Shown: positions 18,910-28,536, numbered from the stretch's first letter. The stretch: 64,000 nucleotides of DNA from Deltaproteobacteria bacterium IMCC39524 (GCA_029667085.1 JARUHJ010000005.1:124001-188000), one strand, 5' to 3'. The notes: generated by a model not told the origin, from the letters alone. Made by a program: numbers and translations.

Positions 18910-20025
18910 ATGAACGAGCAACGCAGCAAAACAGCTATGGTTCTGGCCGGCGGCGGCATCATGGGCGCTGCGTACGAGATCGGTTGCCTGTCCGCCCTCG
19001 ACCGTCTTTTCAACCCGGGCTTTTCCACCCGCCGCTTCGACACCTACATCGGCATCAGCGCCGGTTCTGTGATCGCCGCCCTGGTCGCCAATCGCATTGA
19101 TCCCGGCGGACTTTTCAGAACAATCGCCCGCAATGAAAGCACGGTTTTCAACTGGCGGCGACGTGATGTTTATCGCGTTGACTGGTGGGCAACGATTCAT
19201 TCTCTCGCAGGCTTGCCATTCAATATTCTGCGGGTCCTCAAGCACTATCGAAAAAATAACTGGCAAGTTAGTCTGAGTGATTTGCCACATCTCATCCATG
19301 AACAGTTTCCAGCGGGGCTCTTTTCTCTGGAGCCTCTACAATCCTACCTTTGTAAAGCCTTTCACGATGAAGGCCTCTGCGACGACTTCAAAGAACTCTC
19401 CTGTGAGCTCTTTATCCCGGCTTACGATCTTGATTCCGGAGAGCGCATCATCTTCGGCAAGCCCGGGCACCAGGAGATGCACATCTGTCAGGCCATCACA
19501 GCATCCAGCGCTATTCCTTTCTTCTTTCAGCCACACCGGATTAACCAGCGCGCTTACCTTGATGGCTCGACAGGCAAAATGACCCATATTGACATCGCCA
19601 TCGAGAATGGCGCTAAACTGATTGTTCTGATCAATCCCCGGGTCCCTTTCTGCAACGATCAGATCACGACCTGCCTACCATCTCTATCCTACGGCAAATG
19701 CTCACAGATTGATGAGCTTGGCGTGCTCTTTACATGGGAACAGGCAAAACGGATCGAGAGCCGCGAGAAAATGATTATGGCTCTCGAGCACTATCGCCAT
19801 AAACATCCCGATGTCGATATTCTGCTCTTCGAACCTGCGGCTGACGAAGCACTCCTTTTCTTCCAGGGACCCATGTCGATTACGGCGCGCAACCAGGTGA
19901 TGCAACGCGGTTACCAGTTGACCCTCGAAGGCCTGAAGAACAACTACGACGAGCTTTCCGGAATCTTCTCCAGGCATGGTATTCAGACAACAAGCAAGAA
20001 TCTTGGACAGGCGTCCCCCTCTTGA
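18910..20025 (+). CDS. Patatin-like phospholipase
   Basis: A 371-residue patatin-family serine hydrolase. The oxyanion loop GGGIMG is at residues 14-19, the nucleophile elbow GISAG at 48-52 (Ser50) and the catalytic Asp in 'YLDGSTGK' (Asp218), so the Ser-Asp dyad is intact. Such enzymes release fatty acids from glycerolipids or act as thioesterases. There is no signal peptide, so it is probably cytoplasmic or peripheral. It is preceded by the MXAN_5187-like gene (9 bp gap) and followed 77 bp later by a radical SAM gene. Substrate not predictable. Confidence 0.9.
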   Translation: MNEQRSKTAMVLAGGGIMGAAYEIGCLSALDRLFNPGFSTRRFDTYIGISAGSVIAALVANRIDPGGLFRTIARNESTVFNWRRRDVYRVDWWATIHSLAGLPFNILRVLKHYRKNNWQVSLSDLPHLIHEQFPAGLFSLEPLQSYLCKAFHDEGLCDDFKELSCELFIPAYDLDSGERIIFGKPGHQEMHICQAITASSAIPFFFQPHRINQRAYLDGSTGKMTHIDIAIENGAKLIVLINPRVPFCNDQITTCLPSLSYGKCSQIDELGVLFTWEQAKRIESREKMIMALEHYRHKHPDVDILLFEPAADEALLFFQGPMSITARNQVMQRGYQLTLEGLKNNYDELSGIFSRHGIQTTSKNLGQASPS

Positions 20026-20102
20026 TTTCAATCAGGCCTGGGCTGTGCGCTGGTTGACGAAGGCAAGGCTGGCCGGTAAAGTTAATTCACGGCGGGATCT
20101 TT

Positions 20103-21971
20103 ATGAAAATTGTATTTTGCACCCTCCACGTTCGCCGCTCCACTCAGGCTATTTCACTGGCAGCCGGCTGTCTGGCCTCCGCCCTGCCTGAACCCTTATC
20201 TCAAACCAGCACCCTGGTTGACGCTTTTCCTGACCAGTCCGACCAGGAAATTCTCACCATGATTTTACAGACACAGCCGGACGTCGTCGCCTTCCCGGTT
20301 TATGTCTGGAACCGTTTGCGGCTCATCGTAATCGCTAAAAAGCTGCATAAACAGGCACCCCATATTCGCCTGATCGCCGGCGGCCCTGAAGCAACCGGCG
20401 ATGCCAACGGCCTGCTTGCGGCAGCCCCCTGGACGGCGCTCGTCCACGGTGAAGGGGAAGCCGCATTTAGTGGACTGATTAATGCCCTGGCAGAAAACCT
20501 GCCTGCGCAACCGTTACCCGGTGTTAGCTGGGTGTCGCAAGAAAACATCTTTTCCGGCCCGGAGTGTTGTCCGCACGACCTCGACAAAGCTCCCTCGCCC
20601 TGGCTCACCGGCGCCCTCAAGCCTGAAGCCTCTGGTGGCGTTCTCTGGGAGGTTGCCCGGGGCTGCGCTTTCTCTTGCGATTACTGCTTCGAAGCACGCG
20701 GCCATGGCGGAGTCCGTGGCATCGAACGAAAACGCCTGGAAGAGGAGCTTGCTCTCTTTGTCGCTGCCGGAGTCACCCAGGTCTGGGTTCTTGACTCAAC
20801 CTTTAATCACCCTCCGCAGCGCGGCATTGCCCTGCTGGAACTCCTGCTCGAACATGCACCACATATGCACTATCACCTGGAAGCCAAGGCGGACTTTATA
20901 GATCGCCGCACCGTGGCCCTGTTAAGCCAGCTGAACTGTTCCGTGCAACTGGGTTTGCAATCGATACATGAGCAGGTCCTGAAAGCAGTCCATCGCCCCC
21001 TTGGCCTGGACACTCTGACCGAGAAGGTCCGCCTCCTTGCAGCAGAAGGGATCATCTACGGCTTCGATCTTATCTATGGCCTGCCACAGGACAATTACGC
21101 AGGCTTCCGTGACAGCCTTGATACCGTGCTCAGCTTTGCACCAAACCACATTCACATTTTCCCTCTGTCGATACTGCCTGGAACCCGCCTGGCACAACAG
21201 CGTGACCGTTACGGCATCGAAGCTCAGTCGGAGCCTCCCTATGAGCTGACTTCATCAAGCAACTGGACAGTCGAAGAGATGGAGCTCTGTCGCCGGCTTT
21301 CTGCAGCCGTCGACCTCTTCTATAATTCCGGGCGAGCCGTCGCTTTCTTCCCGGCGATCATGCACGCCCTGCAAATTCCACCCAGCGAACTCTTCGAGGA
21401 TTTTTTCAAGTGGGTTTTACAGCAAGAAGGTGTCGAATACCATGACCTGATGCTCACCGATCGGTGGGCCGCCGATGATGTCTATCGCATGCTGCAGGGC
21501 TATCTCTGCAGTCAGCTGGAAAGAACCGGACAAGGTCACCTGACCAGTGTTTTTCTTGACCTGCTCTGCTATCACTTTCATTACGCAGAGACGATCCTTG
21601 GGGAAGAGCTGCTCCCGCCCCAGGAGCCGTTCGAGCCACAAACAAACCTCTGGGAAACCCCCTGGCAGCGTTCCAGCAAATGCCGCCTGGTACCCTTTGC
21701 ATATGAGATTCTGGATCTGCTGGAAGTCGAAGAGATGCAACTGGACGAATTCGCCAGCCTGTTCCGTCCGGTTGGCTCGGTGGCTCTATTTATGCGGCGT
21801 GACAATGAAGTTTTTTGTGAATCATTGAGCGAAGAGATGTTGAAATTACTGCGAGAGAGCAACAGCGGGCTCAGCCCGAAAGACATTTTCGCCGGCAGCC
21901 TGTCGCAGGCAACCGGGGAAGAACTGGTCGAGTTTGCGGTTTATGAAGGATTGTTACAGCCGGTTCAATAG
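20103..21971 (+). CDS. B12-binding-domain radical SAM protein
   Basis: A 622-residue protein with three parts: an N-terminal Rossmann-like cobalamin-binding domain (residues 1-135, 'MILQTQPDVVAFPVYVWN', 'IRLIAGGPEATG', 'ALVHGEGEAAF'), a radical SAM TIM barrel with the 4Fe-4S motif CxxxCxxC (Cys188, Cys192, Cys195 in ARGCAFSCDYC) and 'CSVQLGLQSIHEQVLKAVHR', and a ~230-residue C-terminal region resembling the extension (DUF4080-type) seen in many of these proteins. The classical B12-binding DxHxxG is not evident, as is common for the group. Members methylate or rearrange unactivated carbons; substrate unknown. The gene ends beside a dispersed palindrome. Confidence 0.88.
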   Translation: MKIVFCTLHVRRSTQAISLAAGCLASALPEPLSQTSTLVDAFPDQSDQEILTMILQTQPDVVAFPVYVWNRLRLIVIAKKLHKQAPHIRLIAGGPEATGDANGLLAAAPWTALVHGEGEAAFSGLINALAENLPAQPLPGVSWVSQENIFSGPECCPHDLDKAPSPWLTGALKPEASGGVLWEVARGCAFSCDYCFEARGHGGVRGIERKRLEEELALFVAAGVTQVWVLDSTFNHPPQRGIALLELLLEHAPHMHYHLEAKADFIDRRTVALLSQLNCSVQLGLQSIHEQVLKAVHRPLGLDTLTEKVRLLAAEGIIYGFDLIYGLPQDNYAGFRDSLDTVLSFAPNHIHIFPLSILPGTRLAQQRDRYGIEAQSEPPYELTSSSNWTVEEMELCRRLSAAVDLFYNSGRAVAFFPAIMHALQIPPSELFEDFFKWVLQQEGVEYHDLMLTDRWAADDVYRMLQGYLCSQLERTGQGHLTSVFLDLLCYHFHYAETILGEELLPPQEPFEPQTNLWETPWQRSSKCRLVPFAYEILDLLEVEEMQLDEFASLFRPVGSVALFMRRDNEVFCESLSEEMLKLLRESNSGLSPKDIFAGSLSQATGEELVEFAVYEGLLQPVQ

Positions 21972-22021
21972 TCGATCAAGACCGACAACCAAAACAACAG
22001 TAAGAGCTAAAATCAAAAGCC

Positions 22022-22141
22022 CAACGCAAAGACGCTAAGAAAAGCCAGGAAAGGCGCAAAGGGTGTCTATTCTCGCTTTTTGAAGTTGTTTTCTTTGCGG
22101 GCCTTCTCTACCCATCTGCGTTCCTTGCGCCTCTGCGTTAA
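22022..22141. repeat. Dispersed intergenic palindrome (copy 2)
   Basis: Begins CAACGCAAAGACGCTAAG and ends TTGCGCCTCTGCGTTA, with inner arms 'GCCAGGAAAGGCGCAAAGG' and 'TTTCTTTGCGGGCC'. It lies just beyond the radical SAM gene, between two convergent units, and could act as a transcription end. Confidence 0.85.
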
Positions 22142-22174
22142 ACAATTTTTTTTGGATTATAGAACATAAACGAA

Positions 22175-22199
22175 AGGGGTCCTGCAGAACAGGACCCCT
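22175..22199 (-). terminator. Terminator of the thioredoxin-like gene
   Basis: A 9-bp perfect stem (AGGGGTCCT / AGGACCCCT) is followed on the minus strand by TTTCGTTT, 33 bp after the stop of the thioredoxin-like gene. Confidence 0.8.
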
Positions 22200-22232
22200 G
22201 ATTAGGTAAATGGTTGTAAGATTTTAGAGGGT

Positions 22233-22508
22233 TTAGGCAACCTCTTTCATGCGCTCAACATAGCGAGGCCGTTCAACAATAAATGACTTGATTTCATTGA
22301 CCTCGGGAACCCTTCCGGCAATACGAACGATATCGTCAATCACCAGGGCAGGAGCAACATAAACACGATTATCGACCAGCTTGCGACGGTCGCAAAATAG
22401 ATGAACTTCAGCACGCACATCCAGCTCGTTAAGAACTTCACGGACATTGGCAAGAACAAGTTCACAGCGTTGACCGCCGTCTGGGTTACAAAGAATATCT
22501 ATTCGCAT
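22233..22508 (-). CDS. Small thioredoxin-fold protein with CX7C
   Basis: A 91-residue protein predicted to have a thioredoxin/glutaredoxin-like fold: a beta strand MRIDILC, helix 'ELVLANVREVLNEL', strand 'RAEVHLFCD', and a cis-Pro loop 'VYVAPALVIDDIVRIAGRVPEVNEI'. Instead of CxxC the N-terminal strand ends in CNPDGGQRC (Cys7 and Cys15, CX7C), and there is a third Cys at 39. This spacing is not a usual dithiol active site, so redox activity is uncertain. The ATG at 22508 was chosen over the longer frame from 22547 because AGGAAG lies 6 nt upstream. It sits between two terminators, so it is a single-gene unit. Confidence 0.65.
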   Translation of the reverse strand: MRIDILCNPDGGQRCELVLANVREVLNELDVRAEVHLFCDRRKLVDNRVYVAPALVIDDIVRIAGRVPEVNEIKSFIVERPRYVERMKEVA

Positions 22509-22568
22509 GGTGACTTCCTTTCTGTTAATTGTGACTCTTTTGGTCAATTATATAATTCTAAATAAAAA

Positions 22569-22593
22569 AGGCAAGCATTTTCTGCTTGCCTTA
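22569..22593 (-). terminator. Terminator of the GspE_N/REC gene
   Basis: A 10-bp perfect stem (AAGGCAAGCA / TGCTTGCCTT) is followed on the minus strand by TTTTATTT. It closes the response-regulator gene that ends at 22621. Confidence 0.9.
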
Positions 22594-22620
22594 AATTTAT
22601 TGGATTGGATGAACAGGAGG

Positions 22621-23475
22621 TTAACGGGGAGGAGGACTGGTCCCGTAAATAATCCGCAAAGCGTGCCTGATACGCGCCACCAGGCGAACCGGGTTGATCG
22701 GCTTGGCAATGAAATCGAAGTAGCCCATCTCGAGCAACTTGGCTTCTTCCTCTGCCGTGGATTTTGAAGAGAGGGCAATGACGGGAATATGCTTGATCTC
22801 AAGGTTGGCTTGAATCGCCCGGAACATTTCATAACCGTCCATACGCGGCATAACCGTGTCGGCAATCACCAGGTGAGGTTTCTCCTGTAAAGTCACCTTA
22901 AGGCCATCAGCGCCATTGGCGGCTTCAAGCAGATTATAGCCTTCCCGTTTCAGGGCTGCAACAGCCGCAGAGCGAACCAGGGCCTGATCATCAACGACCA
23001 GGATTGTCCACCATGCTTCCGGCTCATGACTCTGCTCAACGATCTTCAGATAATGCCGGTTAACAGCAGATTGAATCTCCGAAGGTGTCGTGACACAGGG
23101 AATAACCCGCAGGCCATTCTTGAACGAAAGGTTTTCGATGACTTCTATATCGAGGGGGTTGACCATGGCCAGGAAGAGAGTTTTCCCTTCCTTTTTCAGC
23201 GGAAAGAGCATCTTGTTTGAGGCCGTGTCGCTGTCGAAAAGACCAAGGAGTTCGGCGCTGAAGCTGGCACGGGCAATGTTGGTAACGGTTTTGAAGCCGA
23301 ATTGACGGGCTAGCGCCGCTGCGATATCACGCTCGGTGACGACACCCATCTGCTCCAGAACCTCGCCAAGGCGACGGCCCGTCCCTTTCTGCTTTTCCAG
23401 GGCACGATCCAGCTGCTGCTCATCGACAACTTTGGCGTCAACAAGAATTTCACCGAAACGTTTACGCTTAGCCAT
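22621..23475 (-). CDS. GspE/MshE-N domain fused to receiver domain
   Basis: A 284-residue protein with an N-terminal T2SSE_N/MshEN domain (residues 1-150) and a C-terminal CheY-like receiver (about 160-280). The MshEN part has the tandem signature 'RFGEILVDAKVVDEQQLDRALEKQ' and 'RRLGEVLEQMGVVTERDIAAALARQ'; this RLGE…L…G…Q pattern is the cyclic-di-GMP-binding motif described for MshE ATPases. The receiver has 'ILVVDDQ', the phospho-Asp in 'HLVIADTVMPRMDGYE' and Lys in 'FIAKPINP'. It could therefore join second-messenger sensing to phosphorelay output; there is no DNA-binding domain. The domain reading is good, the role is inference. Confidence 0.85.
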   Translation of the reverse strand: MAKRKRFGEILVDAKVVDEQQLDRALEKQKGTGRRLGEVLEQMGVVTERDIAAALARQFGFKTVTNIARASFSAELLGLFDSDTASNKMLFPLKKEGKTLFLAMVNPLDIEVIENLSFKNGLRVIPCVTTPSEIQSAVNRHYLKIVEQSHEPEAWWTILVVDDQALVRSAAVAALKREGYNLLEAANGADGLKVTLQEKPHLVIADTVMPRMDGYEMFRAIQANLEIKHIPVIALSSKSTAEEEAKLLEMGYFDFIAKPINPVRLVARIRHALRIIYGTSPPPR

Positions 23476-23632
23476 AAAACCTCACCTGCGCAGAAGACAC
23501 CCCTCACTTTTTCAAACCATCTGGCATGTTAGCAAGGTTTAAACAAAAATCCTACTATTTCAGGAAATTGTACCATTTCCACGGTTCGAGAGTACGGTCT
23601 TTTTTTAGCGGTTCTATAACACCAAAAAATGT

Positions 23633-23710
23633 TTAACGCAGAGGAAAAACTCTTAAAACTTTTAAGATATGGTTCGATTTTGACTATTGCTCTCTGCGTC
23701 TTTGCGTTAA
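23633..23710. repeat. Dispersed intergenic palindrome (copy 3)
   Basis: Begins TTTAACGCAGAGGAAAAAC and ends CTCTGCGTCTTTGCGTTAA; the outer arms pair but the centre is degenerate. It occupies the gap between the GspE_N/REC gene and the end of clpB. Confidence 0.75.
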
Positions 23711-23769
23711 AAATAGCCTGAGTTTGCATTTTGGTTATAGGGCCGTTTTTTAACCAGAACAGACCCGCC

Positions 23770-26382
23770 TCAAGGAGTTGCGAATTGAACGCTTAGAGCT
23801 CCAGCCTCCTCGGTCACATTGATCATTCCTCCATCAACCACCTCTGCAGCAATCATGGCACGCCCGATCCTGGTTTCCAGATGATGCTGAAGATAACGCT
23901 TCAGCGGCCTCGCGCCATACACAGGGTCATAGGCCGCCCTGGCCACAAAACGGCGGGCTTCCGGAGTCAAATTCAGAGACAAACCACGAGCGGCCAATCG
24001 AGATCGCAACTCTTCAACCTGCAGCTCGACAATCTGTTCCGTCTCCTCCAAGGTCAGTGGCTTGAAGAGGATGATGTCATCAACCCGGTTGAGGAACTCG
24101 GGACGAAAGCCACTGCGCAATTCACGCATGACCGCTGCACGTGCACCTTCGACGATCTCTCCTTGGTCAGTGACGCCTTCAAGAAGGTGCTGAGAACCGA
24201 CGTTGGAGGTCATGATAATCACCGTGTTCTTGAAATCAACGGTGCGGCCGTGGCTATCGGTGATACGCCCGTCATCAAGAACCTGAAGCAGGACATTAAA
24301 CACGTCGGGATGGGCTTTTTCGATCTCATCAAAAAGCACCACACTGTAAGGACGACGGCGAACGGCCTCGGAGAGCTGCCCCCCCTCTTCGAACCCAACA
24401 TATCCCGGTGGCGCCCCGATCAGACGACTGACCGCATGCTTCTCCATATATTCGGACATGTCGATGCGCACCATGTTCTCTTCACTATCAAAGAGGGCTT
24501 CAGCCAAAGTTCTGGCCAGCTCGGTTTTACCGACCCCGGTCGGACCAAGGAAGATAAAGGAACCGATCGGGCGGCGAGGATCCTTGATCCCTGCCCGGGC
24601 ACGGATCACCGCGTCAGCAACCAGCTGTACGGCTTCATCCTGACCGATCACACGCTGGTGCAAGAGTTTGTCAATCTTGAGCAGCTTCTCCTTTTCACCT
24701 TCAACCAGCCGGGAGACGGGGATACCGGTCCAGTTTGCGATAATGCTGGCGATCTCATCTTCCGTCACTTCCTCGCGCAACAGACGCGAACCTTCATCAG
24801 CATCATTCAGCCTGCGATCTTCCGCCTGAAGTTGTTGTTCAAGCTCAGGCAGCTGACCGTGCTTAAGCTCTGCGGCGCGATTCAGGTCATATTCGCGCTC
24901 TGCTATGGCAATCTGCTGACGGACTTTTTCAATCTCTTCGCGCAAAGACTGAATTTTTTTAATCTCCTCTTTTTCCGTCTCCCACTGAGCTCGGTAAGTA
25001 TCCGATTGATGACGCAGATCTGCCAACTCCTTGCGCAGTTGCTCCAGGCGAAGCTGGCTCGGCTTGTCTTTCTCCTTCTTCAACGCAGCCTCTTCAATCT
25101 CCAACTGCATCACCCGTCTCGACACCTCATCAAGTTCGGCAGGCAAGGAGTCGATTTCGGTGCGGATCATTGCGCAGGCCTCATCAATCAGGTCAATGGC
25201 CTTGTCGGGCAGGAACCGATCAGCAATATAGCGATGGCTCAAAGTTGCTGCGGCAACCAGAGAATTATCCTGGATACGCACGCCATGATGAACTTCAAAG
25301 CGCTCTTTCAGACCGCGCAGAATACTAATGGTATCCTCGACCGTTGGCTGCTCAACCAGGACCGGTTGGAAACGTCGCTCGAGGGCAGCGTCCTTCTCTA
25401 TATACTGACGATATTCATCAAGGGTTGTCGCACCGAGACAATGCAGCTCGCCCCGCGCCAACATCGGCTTGAGCATATTGCCGGCATCAATGGCCCCTTC
25501 TGCCTTGCCCGTACCGACGATCGTATGGAGTTCATCAATAAAGAGTAGAATCCGGCCATCACTCTCACGAATTTCGCTGAGAACCGCTTTCAGCCTCTCC
25601 TCGAATTCACCACGGTATTTGGCTCCGGCAAGCAATGAGCCCATATCCAGAGAGAAAACCGTTTTATCTTTCAAACCCTCCGGGACGTCTCCCAGCACGA
25701 TCCGTTGCGCCAAGCCCTCAACAATTGCTGTCTTGCCAACCCCCGGTTCGCCGATCAGGACCGGGTTGTTCTTGGTCTTGCGCGAAAGGATACGGATCAC
25801 CCGACGAATCTCGGTGTCCCGGCCGATGACCGGATCAAGCTTGCCTTGCTGGACCTGTTTAACCAGATCGACTCCGTACTTATCCAGAGCTTCGTAAGTC
25901 GCCTCAGGATCAGCGCTTGTGACTCTCTGATGCCCACGCACTGCGGTCAGAACCTGCAGCAAACGATCTCGGGTCAGGTTGAATTGCTGAAGGATTTTGC
26001 CCGCGGCAGTCTTGCCACCCTCATCAACGAAAGCCAGAAGCAAATGTTCAACGCTGACGTAATCATCTTTCAGCCGCTTGGCTTCCGCCTCAGCCTTCAC
26101 CAGCAATTGGTTGAAACGCTGGGTGATATAAATCTTGCCGGGCTCAACACCGGGACCGGAAACCGCAGGTAACCTTTGGACTTCCGTGCGCAACGCTTCA
26201 GTAACGGTTTCGGGATCAATGTCGAGGCGCTGGACGAGACGCGCAACCAACCCTTCGGCCTGTTCAAAGAGAGCCAGTAGCAAGTGCTCGCCATCGACCT
26301 CAACATGGCCAAAGCGGGTTGCCAGAGCCTGCGCGGCCTGGATGGCTTCCTGGGATTTTTGGGTCATTCGGTTCATATCCAT
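23770..26382 (-). CDS. clpB: ATP-dependent disaggregase ClpB
   Basis: ClpB is the Hsp100 chaperone that, with DnaK, pulls proteins out of aggregates after heat or other stress. The 870-residue length is normal. An N-terminal Clp repeat domain (1-145) is followed by AAA-1 with Walker A GEPGVGKT (near 206) and '[27 protein letters not shown]', the long middle coiled-coil (about 405-525, rich in E/K/L), and AAA-2 with GPTGVGKT (near 604), '[15 protein letters not shown]' and '[12 protein letters not shown]'. An AAGGAG site lies 8 nt before the ATG. It is divergent from the AhpD-like/ATPase genes across a 341-bp gap; I could not make out a CIRCE or sigma-32 site there. Confidence 0.98.
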   Translation of the reverse strand: MDMNRMTQKSQEAIQAAQALATRFGHVEVDGEHLLLALFEQAEGLVARLVQRLDIDPETVTEALRTEVQRLPAVSGPGVEPGKIYITQRFNQLLVKAEAEAKRLKDDYVSVEHLLLAFVDEGGKTAAGKILQQFNLTRDRLLQVLTAVRGHQRVTSADPEATYEALDKYGVDLVKQVQQGKLDPVIGRDTEIRRVIRILSRKTKNNPVLIGEPGVGKTAIVEGLAQRIVLGDVPEGLKDKTVFSLDMGSLLAGAKYRGEFEERLKAVLSEIRESDGRILLFIDELHTIVGTGKAEGAIDAGNMLKPMLARGELHCLGATTLDEYRQYIEKDAALERRFQPVLVEQPTVEDTISILRGLKERFEVHHGVRIQDNSLVAAATLSHRYIADRFLPDKAIDLIDEACAMIRTEIDSLPAELDEVSRRVMQLEIEEAALKKEKDKPSQLRLEQLRKELADLRHQSDTYRAQWETEKEEIKKIQSLREEIEKVRQQIAIAEREYDLNRAAELKHGQLPELEQQLQAEDRRLNDADEGSRLLREEVTEDEIASIIANWTGIPVSRLVEGEKEKLLKIDKLLHQRVIGQDEAVQLVADAVIRARAGIKDPRRPIGSFIFLGPTGVGKTELARTLAEALFDSEENMVRIDMSEYMEKHAVSRLIGAPPGYVGFEEGGQLSEAVRRRPYSVVLFDEIEKAHPDVFNVLLQVLDDGRITDSHGRTVDFKNTVIIMTSNVGSQHLLEGVTDQGEIVEGARAAVMRELRSGFRPEFLNRVDDIILFKPLTLEETEQIVELQVEELRSRLAARGLSLNLTPEARRFVARAAYDPVYGARPLKRYLQHHLETRIGRAMIAAEVVDGGMINVTEEAGALSVQFATP

Positions 26383-26723
26383 GAGCAGTTCTCCTTATAA
26401 AAAACTTCATGCAGAACAAGTGGCGACGACGCTTCCGCTGTAGCTAAAAGCATGGACCTGACTGAGCTGTTTCCCAAGTCTGCGCTCTCAATGTAGTAAC
26501 GGCAAAGGCCTATTACAAGAATAGCACCACGAATAAATTGCGCAGGATTATGCAACTGAAAAGTTGGCAAGGAAACAAAACCTCCAACGCCGCATACTGA
26601 GCCCCTTACGAACGCGACTCGAAGCCCGGCAAAGATCTCGACCAAAGTGACTTAAACAAGATGCAGAATTCACGTAACCTGCTATAAATATAGGTATTAA
26701 AGTTTTCACCGGAGAGAGAAACC
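26383..26723. other. Divergent promoter region, clpB / AhpD-like selenoprotein
   Basis: This 341-bp gap contains no gene I can support. It must hold the clpB promoter (minus) and that of the selenoprotein gene (plus). The only suggestive element is an AT-rich GCTATAAATATAGG near 26680 that could be a -10 for the plus-strand unit; no good -35 precedes it. No inverted repeat stands out. Confidence 0.4.
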
Positions 26724-26981
26724 ATGAAAAGTCGCAAACAGATCCTTGATTATGAATTCTCGGAAGTCCTCGATATCAAAACCCGAGAACTGATCAGGGT
26801 TGCCTGTGCCGTGGCGGTCAACTGCCCGGACTGACTCACCAAGCACTTCGCGGTCGCGAAGCAAGCCGGTGCCTCTGAGGATGAATTGCGTGAAGCAATG
26901 GCTTACGGAATTATCGCGCCATCGGGCCGCGCCAAGAACTTCGTTAAACGTATGCAACCAGAACTGGACGGCGAAGAATAG
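26724..26981 (+). CDS. AhpD-like selenoprotein (CxxU, UGA = Sec37)
   Basis: An 85-residue AhpD/carboxymuconolactone-decarboxylase-type protein whose reading frame is interrupted by a single TGA at 26832-26834. Reading it as selenocysteine gives N-C34-P-D-U37-L-T-K-H, i.e. CxxU in place of the CxxC-x-x-x-H redox centre of AhpD-like proteins. The frame before (LIRVACAVAVNC) and after (HFAVAKQAGASEDELREAMAYGI) fits the family without a gap, and the stop is TAG at 26979. GGAGAG lies 8 nt before the ATG. A SECIS-like hairpin follows the TGA (separate entry). It is expected to act in thiol or peroxide chemistry. The AAA ATPase gene begins 21 bp downstream. Standard gene callers would split or miss it. 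It needs selA/B/C elsewhere in the genome. Confidence 0.85.
26846..26861 (+). promoter_or_regulatory. Bacterial SECIS-like hairpin
   Basis: CTTCGC (26846-26851) pairs perfectly with GCGAAG (26856-26861) around a GGTC loop. The stem begins 11 nt after the TGA. E. coli fdhF also has 11 nt between the UGA and its SelB-binding minihelix, whose loop includes GGUC, so both spacing and loop match the known model. Confidence 0.75.
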
Positions 26982-27002
26982 ATTGCCACGGGAGAGGATA
27001 TA

Positions 27003-28421
27003 ATGAGCAGAAGAGTGAGCCAGCAGATGTTAAACAAACAGATTGTCAGCAAGGAGCAACTCAACGAAGCCTCCAACCGCCAACGCATGCACGGTGGTCG
27101 CTTGGGCCAGAACCTGGTTGCCTTAGGCTATATCAGCGAAAACCAGCTTGAGTCCTTCTTCAAACGCACGCCTCCGACCCCGGAAACCGTTGAGGAGACG
27201 GGCCTCGACCTGAACTTTATCGCCGACCTGTCTCTGAAACATCTTGTCTCCATGGGTGAATTTCGTCTGGGCGACCTGTCAAAACGTCTCGGATTACCAA
27301 TCAACATTCTGGACGAAGCCATTGAGCTGCTACGCCGCGAGAAGTTGGTGGAAGTGCGTGGCGCAAGCCAGTTCGTTAAGTCTTCTTTTAACTTCGTTGC
27401 AACTGCAACCGGTAAAAGAATCGCCGGCGAGCTGATGGAAGTCTGTCGCTACGTAGGCCCGGCCCCTGTTGTTCTCGAAGATTACAAGGAGATGGTTGAA
27501 AACCAGTCCATCCAGAATATCACCGTCGATGAGGTCGTCGTGCAGGCGGCGTTTTCCCACATCGTCATCAGCGACCATATGGTCAACCGCCTGGGCCCGG
27601 CGATCAGTTCCGGTGCTCCCATGTTTATCTACGGGCCTGCCGGCAACGGCAAGACCACTATTGCCGAAACCATCGGCCAGGTCCTGCCGGGAACAGTTTT
27701 TGTGCCTCACGCCCTCTACGTCGGCGGCCAGATTATTACGGTCTTCGATCCGGTCAACCACGTCGTGGTTGCAGAGCTGCCGGGTGATGACACGACCCCT
27801 GACAGCATCGACCAGCGCTGGGTCAGGGTGCAACGTCCCATCGTCATGGCCGGGGGAGAGCTGACCTTGCGCATGCTCGACCTCGAGTTCAACTCGATCG
27901 CCAAAATCTACGAAGCCCCCTTACAGATGAAGGCCAACAACGGTCTCTTTATCATTGATGACTTCGGCCGCCAGCAGATGGACCCACAAAGCCTCTTGAA
28001 CCGCTGGATCATCAACCTCGACAGGCAGATCGATTTCATGTCCATGCACACCGGCATGAAGTTCGAAATCCCCTTCGACCAGCTGGTTATTTTCGCCACC
28101 AACCTCGACCCCAAGAGCCTGGTTGATGAAGCCTTCCTGCGCCGCATCCGCTACAAGATAAAGATTGAGCACCCCACAGAAGCCGAATTCAAGCAGATCT
28201 TCGAGCGCGTCTGTGAGATGAACCGGATTGAATTCAAAGCAGACGTCTACGAGCACCTGCTTGAGCACTGGTATCGCCGGCACAACATTGCCTTCAACGC
28301 CTGCCACCCACGGGACCTGGTTGCCCACGTCACTGACCTGGCCCGCTTCTTCGATGAACAACCGGAGTTGCACAGGGCCAGCATCGACCATGCCTGTGAG
28401 AACTACTTTGTCGACGTATAA
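27003..28421 (+). CDS. AAA ATPase with N-terminal GspE/MshE-N-like segment
   Basis: A 472-residue protein. Residues 1-55 resemble half of a MshEN motif ('MHGGRLGQNLVALGYISENQLESFF'). Next is a winged-helix-like region (about 70-150, 'FRLGDLSKRLGLPINILDEAIELLRREKLVEVRG'), then an AAA ATPase with Walker A GPAGNGKT (211-218), Walker B 'LFIIDDFGR' and a sensor/arginine segment 'DEAFLRRIRYKIKIEHP'. Proteins of this build occur in Geobacteraceae and relatives without known role; the ATPase may be of chaperone or MoxR-like type. It is 21 bp downstream of the selenoprotein gene and has a GGAGAGG site before its ATG, so the two form an operon. Confidence 0.8.
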   Translation: MSRRVSQQMLNKQIVSKEQLNEASNRQRMHGGRLGQNLVALGYISENQLESFFKRTPPTPETVEETGLDLNFIADLSLKHLVSMGEFRLGDLSKRLGLPINILDEAIELLRREKLVEVRGASQFVKSSFNFVATATGKRIAGELMEVCRYVGPAPVVLEDYKEMVENQSIQNITVDEVVVQAAFSHIVISDHMVNRLGPAISSGAPMFIYGPAGNGKTTIAETIGQVLPGTVFVPHALYVGGQIITVFDPVNHVVVAELPGDDTTPDSIDQRWVRVQRPIVMAGGELTLRMLDLEFNSIAKIYEAPLQMKANNGLFIIDDFGRQQMDPQSLLNRWIINLDRQIDFMSMHTGMKFEIPFDQLVIFATNLDPKSLVDEAFLRRIRYKIKIEHPTEAEFKQIFERVCEMNRIEFKADVYEHLLEHWYRRHNIAFNACHPRDLVAHVTDLARFFDEQPELHRASIDHACENYFVDV

Positions 28422-28536
28422 CGCATTCAGCGTACCAGCATAAAGTTAGACTCCAAGGCTCCATGAGAAAGAATCCCTCTTTGCGGCTTTCTTGGTTTTT
28501 TTTCGGGCTTATGACCCAAACAAAGGCTGTAAGTAT

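Noticed and set aside
23881-25548. 555-codon open frame antisense to clpB
   Set aside because: It is a shadow of the clpB coding frame; it has no ribosome site or family likeness and covers strongly conserved ClpB sequence.
26832-26834. TGA in the AhpD-like gene as evidence of a pseudogene
   Set aside because: No other disruption, it falls at the Cys of CxxC, and a SECIS-like hairpin sits at the right distance, so recoding is more likely.
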